A stretch of DNA of 64,000 nt, from assembly GCF_003014485.1 (NCBI RefSeq), contig NZ_PYGA01000010.1, positions 124,001 to 188,000 of the forward strand, in the 5' to 3' direction. This DNA is from Murinocardiopsis flavida. GTDB lineage: Bacteria > Actinomycetota > Actinomycetes > Streptosporangiales > Streptosporangiaceae. The translations under genes were made by a program, and so were the position numbers. Position 1 is the stretch's first letter. Every line of letters starts with the position of its first letter. Below the pieces are notes generated by a model. The model was given only the letters and a program-made list of their open reading frames with translations. It made no database searches and was not told the origin of the DNA. Shown here one piece after another: positions 34,863-45,437 of this stretch.

Positions 34863-35789
34863 TCAGCCCCGGTGCCCGTTGAACAGCGCGGCGAGGGAGC
34901 CGCGCACGGCCTCGTGGTCCTCGTGGTGCTTCACCAGGGCGCCGAGCGTGCGGGCGGCGGTGTCGGGGTCGACGTCGCGGGCGCCGATCGCGAGCAGCGC
35001 GGCGGTCCAGTCGATGGTCTCGGCGACACCGGGCGGTTTGAGCAGGTCGACACCTCCCGACGCGGGGTCGCGCAGCCGCTGGGCCGCCGCTGCCACGGCG
35101 CGGACCAGATGCTCGGTGGCGTCGGGGACGCGGCGGCGGATGATGGCGACCTCGCGGTCGAACCCCGGGTGCGGCATCCAGTGGTAGAGGCAGCGGCGCT
35201 TGAGCGCGTCGTGGACCTCGCGCGTGCGGTTGGACGTGAGAACCACGACCGGTGGCACCTCGGCGCGCACCGTGCCCACCTCGGGGATGGAGATGGCGAA
35301 GTCGGAGAGGAACTCCAGCAGGAACGCCTCGAACTCGTCGTCGGCGCGGTCGATCTCGTCGATGAGCAGGACGCTGCGCGCCGCCCCGCCGCCCTCCAGC
35401 GCGGTGAGCAGCGGGCGGGCCAGCAGGAACCGGCGGTCGTACAGCCCCGCCTCCAGTTCGGCGACGCCCGCGGCACCGGCGGCCTGCGCGGCGCGCAGGT
35501 GCAGCAGCTGCCGCGGGTGGTCCCAGTCGTAGAGCGCCTGCGCGGAGTCGATCCCCTCGTAGCACTGCAAGCGGATCAGCGGCCCGCCGAGTACGGCCGC
35601 CACCGCCTTGGCGAGTTCGGTCTTGCCGACACCGGCGTCGCCTTCGAGGAACAGGGGGCGACGCATCCGCAGGGCGAGGAAGCACGCGGTGGCCGCGCCG
35701 TCGTCGGCGAGGTAGTCGTGCCCGTCGAGCAGGGTGCTCAGCTCGTCCGGTGTGGCGGCGGTCTCGACCGCCCCGATGGCGCCGCTCAT
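34863..35789 (-). CDS. CoxD-like MoxR-family AAA+ ATPase
   Basis: 308 residues from the ATG at 35789. Walker A is LEGDAGVGKTELAKAVA (about 48-64), the Walker B area is SVLLIDEIDRADDEFEAFL near 125, and the sensor VVLTSNRTREVHDALKRR follows. In Oligotropha CoxD is a chaperone for sulfuration of the CoxL active site. Alternative in-frame starts exist at 35807 and 35816. GGGGGG lies ten bases before the chosen start. Partner of the adjacent VWA protein. Confidence 0.88.
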   Translation of the reverse strand: MSGAIGAVETAATPDELSTLLDGHDYLADDGAATACFLALRMRRPLFLEGDAGVGKTELAKAVAAVLGGPLIRLQCYEGIDSAQALYDWDHPRQLLHLRAAQAAGAAGVAELEAGLYDRRFLLARPLLTALEGGGAARSVLLIDEIDRADDEFEAFLLEFLSDFAISIPEVGTVRAEVPPVVVLTSNRTREVHDALKRRCLYHWMPHPGFDREVAIIRRRVPDATEHLVRAVAAAAQRLRDPASGGVDLLKPPGVAETIDWTAALLAIGARDVDPDTAARTLGALVKHHEDHEAVRGSLAALFNGHRG

Positions 35790-35920
35790 GGTGCCGATGC
35801 CCCCCATCGTCGTCACATGCAGGCTACGCGTGCGCGGCCCGACGAGGAGGGCCCGGAACCTCCGAAGATCCGGTGCGGTCCTCGTGGCCGCGTACATACC
35901 CACCATGGTCGCGCATGCCG

Positions 35921-35952
35921 CCGCCGCGCGGCTTCGCGGAGCCGCGCGGCGG
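35921..35952. repeat. GC-rich perfect hairpin upstream of the CoxD-like gene
   Basis: CCGCCGCGCGGCT (35921-35933) and AGCCGCGCGGCGG (35940-35952) are perfect complements around a six-base loop. The 16-base core GCGCGGCTTCGCGGAG recurs in another intergenic hairpin at 42554-42569. It could end transcription of the small membrane peptide gene at 36001-36111. Confidence 0.6.
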
Positions 35953-36000
35953 TCGGTGCGGGCCGCATGGCGGCCGTGCCGGTATCGGGGGTTTGCCGGA

Positions 36001-36111
36001 TTAGTTGACGATGAGCGCGTACAGCGCGATGACGACCAGGATCGTCCAGACGAGCAGGGCGACCCGGTCGACGCCGCGGTGGCGCCGCTGCTGCCGAGTC
36101 TTCGTGTCCAT
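36001..36111 (-). CDS. Small single-span membrane peptide, 36 residues
   Basis: ATG to TAA frame: a basic N-terminus (MDTKTRQQRRHRGVDR) then a clean hydrophobic span (about residues 17-35, LLVWTILVVIALYALIV) with inward-positive topology. Codon bias is consistent with the genome. A hairpin at 35921-35952 follows it. No clear ribosome site, so translation may be leaderless. Unrecognised; it lies between the PH-domain gene and the Cox-type genes on the same strand. Confidence 0.6.
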   Translation of the reverse strand: MDTKTRQQRRHRGVDRVALLVWTILVVIALYALIVN

Positions 36112-36158
36112 AACCGGTATGACGCCGACAACACCCGCCGGGTTTCGAATTCGGGGCC

Positions 36159-36193
36159 GAATTCTCGCGGCGCGGTGCGCGCGCCGCGAATTC
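36159..36193 (-). terminator. Hairpin terminator after the PH-domain gene
   Basis: GAATTCTCGCGGCGCG (36159-36174) pairs with CGCGCCGCGAATTC (36180-36193) apart from one bulged T region. It is 17 bases beyond the stop of the PH-domain gene and so probably ends the riboflavin operon transcript. Confidence 0.65.
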
Positions 36194-36210
36194 CGGCGGC
36201 CGCGGCGCGG

Positions 36211-36705
36211 TCAGGTGGCGCGCGGCGGCTCCTCGGCCTCGCCCCGCTCGTGCACCATCGCGCGGAACGCGGCGAGCTGCGCCGCGGCGAGCTTGCCGTC
36301 GTTGCTCTGGATGCCCATGGCGCCCACCGTGGTGCCGTCGGCGAGGTCGATCGTCGGCCACGGCTCGCCCACGGGCATCCGCACGTCGATGATCTCGGCC
36401 CACTCCAGTACGTAGGTGCGGATGCAGTTGACCACGGTGACCCGCCCCTCGGCGGCGATCACCTTGGGCCGCGCGAGCACGCCGAGCACGGCGACGCCGA
36501 CCACGCCGAACAGCACCATGGACGCGCGGTCCTGCGCCTTCCACTCGGGGGGCAGGATCACCGCGAGCACCAGCATGGCGCCCATCAGGACCGCGGCGAG
36601 GCCCCAGGCGACGTAGCGGAGCGTCCGCGGCCGCCACACGGTCGTCGGACGGGGGGTTGCACGGTCGTCCACTCCGTCGTCCACGACGCCCTCGCTCTTC
36701 GGCAC
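36211..36705 (-). CDS. PH-domain membrane protein, actinobacterial
   Basis: 164 residues from the GTG at 36705, with GGGAGGAT ten bases upstream. Two membrane spans (about 32-75) precede a small PH-like beta domain (VIAAEGRVTVVNCIRTYVLEW onward, starting near residue 82). In many actinomycetes a protein of this type directly follows ribH, as here. Function unknown; it may be a minor last cistron of the riboflavin operon. Confidence 0.8.
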   Translation of the reverse strand: MPKSEGVVDDGVDDRATPRPTTVWRPRTLRYVAWGLAAVLMGAMLVLAVILPPEWKAQDRASMVLFGVVGVAVLGVLARPKVIAAEGRVTVVNCIRTYVLEWAEIIDVRMPVGEPWPTIDLADGTTVGAMGIQSNDGKLAAAQLAAFRAMVHERGEAEEPPRAT

Positions 36706-36739
36706 TTCTCGCCATCCTCCCGGGTCGGTCGGCCGCGGC

Positions 36740-37249
<510 letters not shown>

Positions 37250-37277
37250 TCACGGTTCGGTGCGGGGCGGGCGGCGG

Positions 37278-38588
37278 TCATGTCAGGACGGCGACCCCGG
37301 GCAGGTCGTGCCCCATGCGGTCCCGCTTGGTCTGGAGGTAGTGCAGGTTGTCGGGTGTGACTGCGGCGGGCATGGCGACCCGCTCGGTGACGGCGATGCC
37401 GCCGCGCGCGATGTCGGTCGCCTTCCCGGGATTATTGCTGAGGAGCCGGAGCGAACCGACCCCCAGGTCCGCGAGGACCGCCGCGCCCGCGGTGAAGTCG
37501 CGCGCATCGGCGGGCAGGCCCAGCCGGAGGTTGGCGTCGACGGTGTCGGCCCCGGCGTCCTGCAACTGGTAGGCGCGCAGCTTGTGCAGCAGGCCGATGC
37601 CGCGCCCCTCGTGCCCGCGCAGGTACACCACGACGCCGCGGCCCTCCTCGGCGATCGCCGCCATGGCCGCGTCGAGTTGGCTGCCGCAGTCGCAGCGCCG
37701 CGACCCGAACGCGTCGCCGGTCAGGCACTCGGAGTGCAGCCGGACGAGGACGTCGGTGCCGTCGCCGAGGTCGCCGAAGACCAGGGCGAGGTGCTCGGCG
37801 CCGTTCGCGCGCTCCCGGTAACCGACGGCGCGCCACCGCCCGTACCCGTTGGGCAGGGTCGTCTCGACGACCCGCTCCACCGGCGCGGGCTCCGGGACGA
37901 GGACGGGCGCGGGTGCGGGTTCCGGGGCGGGAACGGGGCCGGGCGCGGGCTCCGGCGCGGGCGCCGCGAGCCGCTGCGCGAGCGCCTCGATCGAGACCAG
38001 GCACAGCCCGTGGGTGTCGGCGAACGCGCGCAGCTCGGGCAGCCGCGCCATCGTGCCGTCGTCGTTGACGACCTCGGCGAGGACCCCGGCCGGGCGCAGC
38101 CCCGCGAGGCGGGCGAGGTCGATGGCGGCCTCGGTGTGCCCGCGGCGCTCCAACACCCCGCCGGGCCGGGCGCGCAGCGGCAGCACGTGGCCGGGCCGCA
38201 CGAAGTCCGCCGCCGCGGTGGCCGGGGCGGCGAGGAGCCGGACGGTGTGCGCCCGGTCGGCGGCGGAGATGCCGGTGGAGACGCCGTCGCGGGCGTCGAC
38301 CGTCACCGTGTAGGCGGTGCGCAGGCTCTCCTCGTTGCGCTCCACCATCGGCGGCAGGCCGAGCCGGTCGCAGTCGGCGCCGGGCAGCGGCACGCACACG
38401 ACGCCCGACGTGTGGCGGATGGTGAACGCGAGCAGCTCCGGCGTCGCCGCCTCGGCGGCGAAGATGATGTCGCCCTCGTTCTCGCGGTCCTCGTCGTCGA
38501 CCACGATGACCGGCCGTCCCGCGGCGATGGCGGCGACCGCGTCGCCGACGTCGTCCAGGACGATGGCGTCGGGGTTGGTGTCCGTCAT
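37278..38588 (-). CDS. ribBA: Bifunctional DHBP synthase / GTP cyclohydrolase II
   Basis: 436 residues. The N-terminal RibB domain (about 1-205) has [15 protein letters not shown] and [13 protein letters not shown] Pro/Ala/Glu-rich linker (about 212-245) with repeated PAPEPAP units leads to the RibA domain, with zinc ligands in [18 protein letters not shown] and [12 protein letters not shown]. It makes both riboflavin precursors. The ATG overlaps the ribM stop by ATGA and has GGAGGTG upstream. Confidence 0.96.
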   Translation of the reverse strand: MTDTNPDAIVLDDVGDAVAAIAAGRPVIVVDDEDRENEGDIIFAAEAATPELLAFTIRHTSGVVCVPLPGADCDRLGLPPMVERNEESLRTAYTVTVDARDGVSTGISAADRAHTVRLLAAPATAAADFVRPGHVLPLRARPGGVLERRGHTEAAIDLARLAGLRPAGVLAEVVNDDGTMARLPELRAFADTHGLCLVSIEALAQRLAAPAPEPAPGPVPAPEPAPAPVLVPEPAPVERVVETTLPNGYGRWRAVGYRERANGAEHLALVFGDLGDGTDVLVRLHSECLTGDAFGSRRCDCGSQLDAAMAAIAEEGRGVVVYLRGHEGRGIGLLHKLRAYQLQDAGADTVDANLRLGLPADARDFTAGAAVLADLGVGSLRLLSNNPGKATDIARGGIAVTERVAMPAAVTPDNLHYLQTKRDRMGHDLPGVAVLT

Positions 38589-39241
38589 GTGCGCACCTCC
38601 GGGATCCGTGCCGCGTCCATGGCACGGTATTGGCGCATCCAGTCGCGGATGCCGATGATCGCGAGAACGAAGAACACCGCGTAGACCGCGCCGGTGACCC
38701 ACAGGCCCGCCATGAACGCCAGCGGCACGCCCACGAGGTCCACCACGATCCACACGAACCAGAAGTCGACCAGGGCGCGGGACTGCCCGAACGTGGCGAC
38801 CGCGCTGCCGACGAAGATGAACGCGTCGGGCCACGGCGCCCACGACATGCCCGTGTAGTCGAACAGCAGCGCCATGGCGACGGTGCCGCCCAGCAGCAGC
38901 CCGGCGAGCAGGGCGCGCTCGCGCGGGGTCGCCGGTCGCACGGGCAGCGCAGCACCGTCGCGGGTGCCCTTGATCCAGCGGTACCAGCCGTAGGCCACCA
39001 GCGCGAGGAACATGACCTGCTTCAGGGCGTTTCCGGTGAGGCCGGCGTCGATGGACACCGCGAACAGCAGCACCGAGCCGGTCAGCTGGACCGGCCAGGT
39101 CCACAGGCTGCGCCGCACCGCCAGCGCGACGGTGCCCAGCGCCGCGAGGTTGCCGATGAGGTCGGCCCACCGGATGTTCTCGCCGAACAGGGTGAACCCG
39201 GCGTTGGCCCATTCCAGCCACCACACGCCCGCGCCGCCCAT
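38585..39241 (-). CDS. ribM: Riboflavin transporter RibM, PnuC family
   Basis: 218 residues with about seven membrane spans. PnuC-family features include [20 protein letters not shown] near 25-45 and [19 protein letters not shown] near 150-168. PnuC proteins usually carry nicotinamide riboside, but members inside actinobacterial riboflavin operons under an FMN riboswitch, as here between ribE and ribBA, import riboflavin. Start and stop both overlap neighbouring genes. Confidence 0.9.
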   Translation of the reverse strand: MGGAGVWWLEWANAGFTLFGENIRWADLIGNLAALGTVALAVRRSLWTWPVQLTGSVLLFAVSIDAGLTGNALKQVMFLALVAYGWYRWIKGTRDGAALPVRPATPRERALLAGLLLGGTVAMALLFDYTGMSWAPWPDAFIFVGSAVATFGQSRALVDFWFVWIVVDLVGVPLAFMAGLWVTGAVYAVFFVLAIIGIRDWMRQYRAMDAARIPEVRT

Positions 39242-39873
39242 CACAGGGCCCCGGTGGGGGCGCCGGTCAGCCGCTCGACGTACTTGGCGATCACGTCGAC
39301 CTCCAGGTTGACGGGGTCGCCGACCTGCTTGGTGCCCAGCGTCGTCGCCTTGAGGGTGGTGGGGATGAGGCCGATGCCGAAGGAGCCGTCGGCGGCGTCC
39401 GCGGCGTCGGCGACGTCGGTGACGGTGAGGCTCACCCCGTCGACGGCGATGGAGCCCTTCTCGGCGACGTAGCGCGCCAGCGCGGCGGGCAGCGAGATGC
39501 GCACCTCGTCCCAGGCCGTTCCGGGCGTGCGCTCCAGCAGGGTCGCCGTGCCGTCGGCGTGGCCCTGGACGATGTGCCCGCCCAGCCGGTCGGCGGCGCG
39601 CACCGCCTGTTCGAGGTTGACCGGGGCGCCGGCGGTCAGCGCGCCGAGCGCGGAGCGGTGCAGGGTCTCGCGCATGACGTCGGCGCTGAAGTCGCCGTCC
39701 GCTGCGTCGGTGACGGTCAGGCAGACGCCGTTGACGGCGACGGAGTCGCCGTGGCGGACCTCGGCGCTGACAGCGGGTGCGTGGACGGTGAGCCGGGCGG
39801 CGTCGCCCGCGTCGGCCCCGACGGGCGTGATCGCGACGACCGCGCCGAGTTCCTCGATGATCCCGGTGAACAT
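39241..39873 (-). CDS. ribE: Riboflavin synthase alpha subunit
   Basis: 210 residues. Two tandem lumazine-binding barrels: the first begins [15 protein letters not shown] with NGVCLTV, the second has [11 protein letters not shown] with [12 protein letters not shown] near 180. Dismutates two lumazines to riboflavin. I prefer the ATG at 39873, which gives the invariant family N-terminus; an ATG four codons up at 39885 follows AAGGG and is possible. First gene after the FMN riboswitch. Confidence 0.95.
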   Translation of the reverse strand: MFTGIIEELGAVVAITPVGADAGDAARLTVHAPAVSAEVRHGDSVAVNGVCLTVTDAADGDFSADVMRETLHRSALGALTAGAPVNLEQAVRAADRLGGHIVQGHADGTATLLERTPGTAWDEVRISLPAALARYVAEKGSIAVDGVSLTVTDVADAADAADGSFGIGLIPTTLKATTLGTKQVGDPVNLEVDVIAKYVERLTGAPTGAL

Positions 39874-39997
39874 TGAAAGAGCCATCCCTTGACAGGTATG
39901 GCTCCGGGGTTACACGTGTGCAGCAATCTGCCGTAGGGGCCGGGACGGCGCGGCGCCGCGGACGGCCCCCTTGCACGAGGGCCCACCGGTCCCACGC

Positions 39998-40116
39998 GCG
40001 CTGCCTCCCATCCGGACTTTCACCGTCGGTACCGGAATTCCACCGGTTCAACCGGCCGATGGATTCGGCCGGGTCGCGGACTGTCACCGCCGGTTCGGAC
40101 TTTCACCGACCCCGGA
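39998..40116 (-). promoter_or_regulatory. FMN riboswitch (RFN element)
   Basis: Reading the minus strand, conserved RFN blocks occur in order: GGTCGGTGAAAGTCCGA, CGGCGGTGACAGTCCGCGA, TTGAACCGGTGGAATTCCGG, and CGACGGTGAAAGTCCGGATG ending GGGAGGCAGCGCG. It lies about 125 bases upstream of ribE. A GGGGCCG/CGGCCCC stem at about 39945-39970 follows and could be the terminator of the expression platform. FMN binding should switch off ribE-ribM-ribBA-ribH. Confidence 0.97.
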
Positions 40117-40267
40117 GCACGCGTGCGTGTACTTCTACTCGAACAGTGTGCCACCCGCCCGTGTTCCCGATCAGAGCGGGGTATCCCGATCCGGACCGGC
40201 CAGGGCCGGGGCCGGATCCTCAGCTGCTCACTTACAGGGCCGGTCCGCCCGCGATCGAGGGAGCCCT

Positions 40268-40933
40268 TCACCGGGCGGCGGCCTCGGCCTGGGCGCGGAG
40301 GGCGGTGACGGCGGCGGCGGGGTTCTCGGCGCCGTAGACCGAGGAGCCCGCGACGAACACGTCGGCGCCGGCCTCGGCGCAGCGCTCGATGGTCTCGGCG
40401 CTCACCCCGCCGTCGACCTGCAAGCGCACCGACACCCCGCTGCCGTCGATGAGGGCGCGGGTGCGGCGGATCTTGGGCAGCACCATGTCGAGGAACTTCT
40501 GCCCGCCGAACCCCGGTTCGACGGTCATCAGCAGCAGCATGTCGACCTCGCCGATGAGGTCGGTGTAGCCCTCGACGGGGGTCGCCGGGTTCAGCGCGAG
40601 CCCCGCGCGGGCGCCCTGGGCGCGGATCTCCCGCAGGGTCCGCACCGGCGAGCGGGCCGCTTCGGCGTGGATCGTGACGCTGCCGGCGCCCGCCTCGGCG
40701 TAGCCCGGCGCCCAGCGGTCGGGGTCCTCGATCATCAGGTGGCAGTCCAGCGGCAGCGCGGCGGACTTGTGCAGCGCCGCGACGATGGGCAGGCCGAGGG
40801 TGAGGTTGGGCACGAAATGGTTGTCCATGACGTCGACGTGCAGCCAGTCGGCCGTGTCGGCGACCGCGGCGGCTTCGTCGGCGAGGTGCGCGAAGTCGGC
40901 GGCGAGGATGCTGGGAGAGATCTGTTGGGCCAC
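40268..40933 (-). CDS. rpe: Ribulose-phosphate 3-epimerase
   Basis: 221 residues, TIM barrel. Interconverts ribulose 5-phosphate and xylulose 5-phosphate; ribulose 5-phosphate is also the RibB substrate. Motifs: [15 protein letters not shown], the metal-site [15 protein letters not shown] (about 30-44), [14 protein letters not shown] and [13 protein letters not shown] start. It precedes the riboflavin riboswitch and follows rsmB on the same strand. Confidence 0.96.
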   Translation of the reverse strand: MAQQISPSILAADFAHLADEAAAVADTADWLHVDVMDNHFVPNLTLGLPIVAALHKSAALPLDCHLMIEDPDRWAPGYAEAGAGSVTIHAEAARSPVRTLREIRAQGARAGLALNPATPVEGYTDLIGEVDMLLLMTVEPGFGGQKFLDMVLPKIRRTRALIDGSGVSVRLQVDGGVSAETIERCAEAGADVFVAGSSVYGAENPAAAVTALRAQAEAAAR

Positions 40934-40995
40934 GGTCCGCAGTGTAGAACGGCCGCCCCGCGCCCGTGCTGGTCAGCCTCCCGGCGGCACGCGTG

Positions 40996-42429
40996 TCAGC
41001 GCTTGCGCAGCAGCGCGAGGAACATCGCGTCGGTGCCGTGGCGGTGCGGCCAGAACTGGACGAACCTCCCCTCGGGGCCCGCTGCGAGGTCGGGGACCTC
41101 GGGCAGGGTGTCGGCGGCGCGCAGCACCTCGACGTCGTCGCGGCCCGCGAGGACCTCGCCGACCAGCCCGGAGGTCTCGGGCAGGTACGGCGAGCAGGTG
41201 ACATATGCCACGACCCCGCCCGGGCGGGCGGCGTCGAGCGCCCGGTCGAGCAGATCCCGCTGCATCGGGGCGAGCGCCGCCGCGGTCTCGGGCGTGCGCC
41301 GCCAACGCGACTCGGGGCGGCGGCGCAGCGCCCCCAGTCCGGTGCACGGCGCGTCGAGCAGCACCCGGTCGAACGCGCCGGGACGCCACGCCGGCCGGGT
41401 GGAGTCGGCGACGACGGTGCGCGCGGAGTCGCGCACCGACCGCTCGACCGCCCCCGCGACGAGCCGCGCCCTGGTGGGCTGCACTTCGGCCGCCAGCAGC
41501 CGGGCGCCGTTCTGCCCGGCGACCCCGGCGAGCAGCGCGGCCTTGCCGCCCGGTCCGGCGCACATGTCGAGCCAGCGGGAGTCGGCCCCTTCGACCGGGA
41601 CGCGGGTGAGGGCGAGCGCGACGAGCTGGCTGGCCTCGTCCTGCACGGCGGCGCGGCGCTGGCGGACCTCGCGCAGCCCAGCGGGGTCGCCCTCGGGCAG
41701 GTGCGCGCCGTAGGGCGAGTAGCGTGCCCGCTCGGCCCCCGCCTCGACCAGGTCGGCGACCGATGCTCGGCCCGGCTTGGCGACCAGCGTCACCCGCGGT
41801 CGCTCGTTGTGCGCGGCCAGCAGGGCGGTGGTGTCCGCGAGCCCGCCGCCCGGGTCCTCCCCCAGCGCCTCGGCGAGCGCCCGGACCACCCAGCGCGGGT
41901 GGCTGTGCACCACCGCCGCGTGCCCCACGGGGTCGGCCTCGCGGGCGGGTGCCACGATGGCGAGCCATTCGTCCGCGTCGCGGGCGCTGACCTTGCGCAG
42001 GACGGCGTTCGCGAAGCGCGCCCTGTGGTGCCCGACCACCCGCCGCGCGATGTCGACCGTCGCGCTCACCGCGGCGTGCGGCGGGATGCCGGTCGACAGC
42101 AGCTGGTGCGCGCCCAGCCGCAGCACCGGCACGACCTCGCTGTCGACCGACTTCAGGGAGCGGTCCACGCAGGCGTCCAGGATGGCGTCGTAGGTCCCCT
42201 GCCGGCGCAGCGTCCCGTAGGTGAGCTCCGTGGCGAGCGCGGCGTCGCGGCCGCTCACACCCCGTTCCCGCAGCATCGACGGCAGCAGCAGGTTCGCGTA
42301 GGCGTCGCGCTCCTCGACGGCGCGCAGGACGTCGTAGGCGATCCGCCGGGCCGGGTCCTTGGGGCCCGGCGGCGGCCCGCTGGGTCCGCGGCGCGGAGAG
42401 CGGTAGGGGGAGCGGGAGCGTTCGGACAC
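40996..42429 (-). CDS. rsmB: 16S rRNA (cytosine-967 C5)-methyltransferase
   Basis: 477 residues: a NusB-like N-terminal domain (about 25-160, with YGTLRRQGTYD) and a SUN/RsmB catalytic domain. SAM-binding DMCAGPGGKAALLAGVAG is near 285, and the catalytic cysteines are in LLDAPCTGLGALRRRPE and VAYVTCSPYLPETS. The C-terminus FQFWPHRHGTDAMFLALL-type ending is present. It follows fmt, but here with a 234-base gap rather than the usual close coupling. Confidence 0.95.
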   Translation of the reverse strand: MSERSRSPYRSPRRGPSGPPPGPKDPARRIAYDVLRAVEERDAYANLLLPSMLRERGVSGRDAALATELTYGTLRRQGTYDAILDACVDRSLKSVDSEVVPVLRLGAHQLLSTGIPPHAAVSATVDIARRVVGHHRARFANAVLRKVSARDADEWLAIVAPAREADPVGHAAVVHSHPRWVVRALAEALGEDPGGGLADTTALLAAHNERPRVTLVAKPGRASVADLVEAGAERARYSPYGAHLPEGDPAGLREVRQRRAAVQDEASQLVALALTRVPVEGADSRWLDMCAGPGGKAALLAGVAGQNGARLLAAEVQPTRARLVAGAVERSVRDSARTVVADSTRPAWRPGAFDRVLLDAPCTGLGALRRRPESRWRRTPETAAALAPMQRDLLDRALDAARPGGVVAYVTCSPYLPETSGLVGEVLAGRDDVEVLRAADTLPEVPDLAAGPEGRFVQFWPHRHGTDAMFLALLRKR

Positions 42430-42546
42430 GGAGGATCAGCCTTCAGCAGGTGGGCGGGACGGGTTACCGGGCGCGGCGGCAGTGGACGGGCGACGCACCC
42501 GACCGCTGCGGGAACGCCTGCTGCCGAGGTTAGAGGGTTTGCCGAC

Positions 42547-42582
42547 CCCCGCTGCGCGGCTTCGCGGAGATCGCACGGCGGG
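42547..42582. repeat. Imperfect hairpin in the fmt-rsmB gap
   Basis: Outer arms CCCCGC/GCGGGG-like flank a core GCGCGGCTTCGCGGAG (42554-42569) identical to the core of the hairpin at 35921-35952. No gene is seen in 42430-42663. It could reduce read-through from fmt into rsmB. Confidence 0.4.
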
Positions 42583-42663
42583 GCCGGCGGGTCGGGCCGG
42601 GAAACCGCACCGCGCGGGTCCGACGGGCGGCGCCCGGAGAACCGCACGGCAGCGGACGGGAGA

Positions 42664-43596
42664 TCAGTCGCCGCCCAGGCGCTCGTCGTCGCCGGGGCGG
42701 ACGCCGCGCGCCCACTCCGGGGCGTCCATGCTGCGCTTGCCCTGGGGCTGAACCGCACCGAGGCGCACCGGCGTGGTCGCCGTGCCCACCAGCACCTCGT
42801 GCTTGGCGACCGACAGCCGCCCCGGGGGCAGCGCCGGGGCCTCCGGCGCGGGGACCACCGGCCCCAGCTTGACCCGGGCGCCGCGGAACGTGGTCCAGGC
42901 CCCCGGCGCGGGCGTGCAGGCCCGCACCAGGCGGTCCACCCGCATGGCGGGGGTGTGGAAGTCGACCTCGGAGTCGGCGGGGGTGAGCTTGGGCGCGTAC
43001 GACATCCCGTCGGACTCCTGCGGGCGGGCGGCGAGCGTCCCCGCGTCGATGCCGTCGAGGGTGCGGGCCAGGAGGTCGGCGCCGGAGCGGGAGAGCCGCT
43101 CCAGGAGGTCGCCGCTGGTGTCGTGCGGCCCGATGGGCTCGGTGAGCATGCCGAACACCGGGCCGGAGTCGAGCCCCGCCTCGATCTGGAACGTCGCGGC
43201 GCCGGTGACGTCGTCGCCGTGCAGGACGGCGTGCTGCACCGGTGCGGCGCCGCGCCAGGCCGGGAGCAGCGAGAAGTGCAGGTTGACCCACCCCTTCGGC
43301 GGGACGTCGAGGGCGTCCTGGCGGAGCAGCGCGCCGTAGGCCACCACGGGGCAGCAGTCGGGGGCGATGGCGCGCAGTTCGTCGAGGAACACCGGGTCGT
43401 CGGCCTTCTCCGGCTTGAGCACCCGGACCCCGGCCTCGGCGGCGACCTCGGCGACCGGGCTCGCAGCGACCTTGCGCCCGCGTCCCGCCGTTGCGTCGGG
43501 CCGGGTGACGACCGCGGCGACGTCGTGCCCGGAGTCGAGCAGCACCCGCAGCGAGGGAACCGCCGCCCCGGGTGTTCCGGCGAAGACCAACTTCAT
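42664..43596 (-). CDS. fmt: Methionyl-tRNA formyltransferase
   Basis: 310 residues. Formylates initiator Met-tRNA using 10-formyl-tetrahydrofolate. N-terminus [20 protein letters not shown]; the catalytic region [20 protein letters not shown] (about 107-126) holds the Asn/His of the formyltransferase site; a C-terminal OB domain follows ([16 protein letters not shown]). The ATG at 43596 matches the family start. No def gene is adjacent. Confidence 0.96.
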   Translation of the reverse strand: MKLVFAGTPGAAVPSLRVLLDSGHDVAAVVTRPDATAGRGRKVAASPVAEVAAEAGVRVLKPEKADDPVFLDELRAIAPDCCPVVAYGALLRQDALDVPPKGWVNLHFSLLPAWRGAAPVQHAVLHGDDVTGAATFQIEAGLDSGPVFGMLTEPIGPHDTSGDLLERLSRSGADLLARTLDGIDAGTLAARPQESDGMSYAPKLTPADSEVDFHTPAMRVDRLVRACTPAPGAWTTFRGARVKLGPVVPAPEAPALPPGRLSVAKHEVLVGTATTPVRLGAVQPQGKRSMDAPEWARGVRPGDDERLGGD

Positions 43597-43787
43597 GACG
43601 CGCCCCCAGCATTCGTTCCCGACCCCGCGACGGCCCTCCCGGGCCCGTGACAGTTTAGGTGCCGACCGCCCGCCCCGCGCCCGCTTTCCCGGCCCGGGCC
43701 GCCGCGCCGCTGCCTCCGGAGGCGGCAGCAGCCGACCCGGCCCCACCACCCGGTAGCCCGGCGGGGCCGCCCGCCCGGCGGGTGCGG

Positions 43788-45098
43788 TCAGGCGAGGGCG
43801 GTGCGGGCCGCCTCGGCGGCGCGGGGGTCGGGGTGGAAGTCGGCGACGAGGCGCAGGGCGTGCCGCCGCTCGGGGTGCGCGCCGTTCGGGAGGCCCACGA
43901 TCAGGTCGATGTCGCGGCGGGTGAGCAGCCGGTCCACGCGGCGGATGAAGTCCTGCGGCCCGTGGCGGCCGGCCGCGGCGAGGAGCTGGTCGATCAGCAG
44001 CCACCCCAGGTCGGCGTCTGCCAGCGGCCGCCCCGGCGGCAGGCCGCGGTCGGTGAGCCAGGCGCAGCAGTGGCGCCACATCAGGGGGTCGGCCAGGCCG
44101 GCGCGCACCGCGGGCTCGGCAGCGGGGCCGAGGAGGCGCAGCAGGTCGGCCGCCGCGCCCCGGCGCGCGAACCCGCCCGCGCCCGCGGCCGTGAGCAGGG
44201 CGGCCGCCGCGTCGTGCTGCGACCGGCGCCCCAGCCACGCGCGGAACTCGGCGAAGCGCTCGTTCTCGGGGTAGGCCGCCACCGCGTCGAGCAGCGCCGC
44301 CGGGGAGGCGTTGGCGTAGCCGCCGAGCACGGGCGCGCTGATCCCCGCGCCGTTGAGTTCGCGGTTCACGGCCCACCGGCCCAGCGGGGTGAGTTCGATC
44401 CGCCCGCCGCGGTGCAGAGTGAGCGACCTGTGGTGGGCGAGCTGGGCGAGCGCGCCGTGGACGGCGGACTCCACGACCGCGCGCAGCCGGGTGTGCTCGT
44501 GAACGGGGGTGTCGCCCTCCTCCAGGACCTCGACGGCCAGCCGCGCCACCTCTGGCTCGACCTGCGCCGGGGAGTCGCCCTGGTAGAGGCCGAACAGCAG
44601 CGCCGCGAGGACCCGCTCGGCGACGGTACGCCCCTCACCCTCGATGTCGGCGGGGTACTCGGCGAGCTCGGTGATGGCGACGTGCACACCGAGCCAGTGC
44701 TGGAGCACCGCCGCGTCGGTGTCGCCGAGGTCGGCGGCCTCGTCGCGGGTCATGCCGTCGGGACCGCGGCGGGTGCGCAGCACACCGGAGGCGTAGGCCA
44801 GCGCCCAGATGCCGGACGCCACGGACACCGGGGGCCCGGCCCTGTCGGAGTCGCGCACCCGGGCGGCGAGGTCGACCAGGTCGGCGAGGACCCCGGAGTC
44901 GCGCGCCGCACCGGCGAGCTCGGGTTCGCCGGGCAGCCGCACCGGGCGCAGCGCGGGAGGGGCGGTACCGGACCGGGGCGCGGCGTCCACGGCCGCGTCG
45001 ACCAGTCGGTGCACCGCGCCGGTGCCGTCGGACGGCCGCCATTCGGCGGGCGCGAACCGGGCCGCGGCGCCGCCGTCTCCCAGGTGGTCCACAGCCAT
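43788..45098 (-). CDS. Conserved hypothetical protein, about 436 residues
   Basis: I do not recognise a family. The protein is soluble and mostly helical. A winged-helix-like segment ([22 protein letters not shown]) lies at about residues 206-227, and the C-terminal third has short ALLxA helical repeats with [20 protein letters not shown] near the end. GC3 bias supports coding throughout. The ATG at 45098 has GAGG nine bases upstream; a longer frame begins at 45137. Divergent from priA. Confidence 0.75.
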   Translation of the reverse strand: MAVDHLGDGGAAARFAPAEWRPSDGTGAVHRLVDAAVDAAPRSGTAPPALRPVRLPGEPELAGAARDSGVLADLVDLAARVRDSDRAGPPVSVASGIWALAYASGVLRTRRGPDGMTRDEAADLGDTDAAVLQHWLGVHVAITELAEYPADIEGEGRTVAERVLAALLFGLYQGDSPAQVEPEVARLAVEVLEEGDTPVHEHTRLRAVVESAVHGALAQLAHHRSLTLHRGGRIELTPLGRWAVNRELNGAGISAPVLGGYANASPAALLDAVAAYPENERFAEFRAWLGRRSQHDAAAALLTAAGAGGFARRGAAADLLRLLGPAAEPAVRAGLADPLMWRHCCAWLTDRGLPPGRPLADADLGWLLIDQLLAAAGRHGPQDFIRRVDRLLTRRDIDLIVGLPNGAHPERRHALRLVADFHPDPRAAEAARTALA

Positions 45099-45304
45099 GG
45101 TGTCGGGTGCCTCTCGTCCTTCGGTGCCGCGTGCCACGTCGTGCGTCCCCTATCAAACAGCGTGACACGGATCGCGGTGCCGCGCGGGCGGAATGCGCGA
45201 TTTCCCGCCTTTTCCGTTGCGCCGCGCCGAGGCGCGCCCGGTCAGCGGGGCCGCCGCGCCGCCCGCGGCGATCCGGCCCCGTCCCCGCCCTCTGGTAGAC
45301 CTGG

Positions 45305-45364
45305 GTCGTGGTGGGAAAGCCGTTCCGGGCTCGCGGCCCCGACAGGCCCGTCCACGACACTCCC
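45305..45364. repeat. Palindromic intergenic repeat, copy B (60 bp)
   Basis: Ends GTCGTGG/CCACGAC form an imperfect hairpin. One arm, GAAAGCCGTTCCGGGCTCGC (45315-45334), matches the right arm of copy A (13059-13218) at 18 of 20 bases. The other arm, read in reverse as GGAGTGTCGTGGACGGGC, resembles the left arm of copy A, including the flanking CTAGGGAGTGT. It lies between the divergent hypothetical gene and priA. Confidence 0.65.
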
Positions 45365-45437
45365 TAGGTGTCCGCCCTACCCCGGCGGCGCCGCGCAGTG
45401 CCCGCCGCGGTCGGCGGCGAGGGGAAGGAGAGCACAG

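Noticed and set aside
39885-40120. Possible coding frames through the ribE leader
   Set aside because: The conserved FMN riboswitch blocks explain this region.
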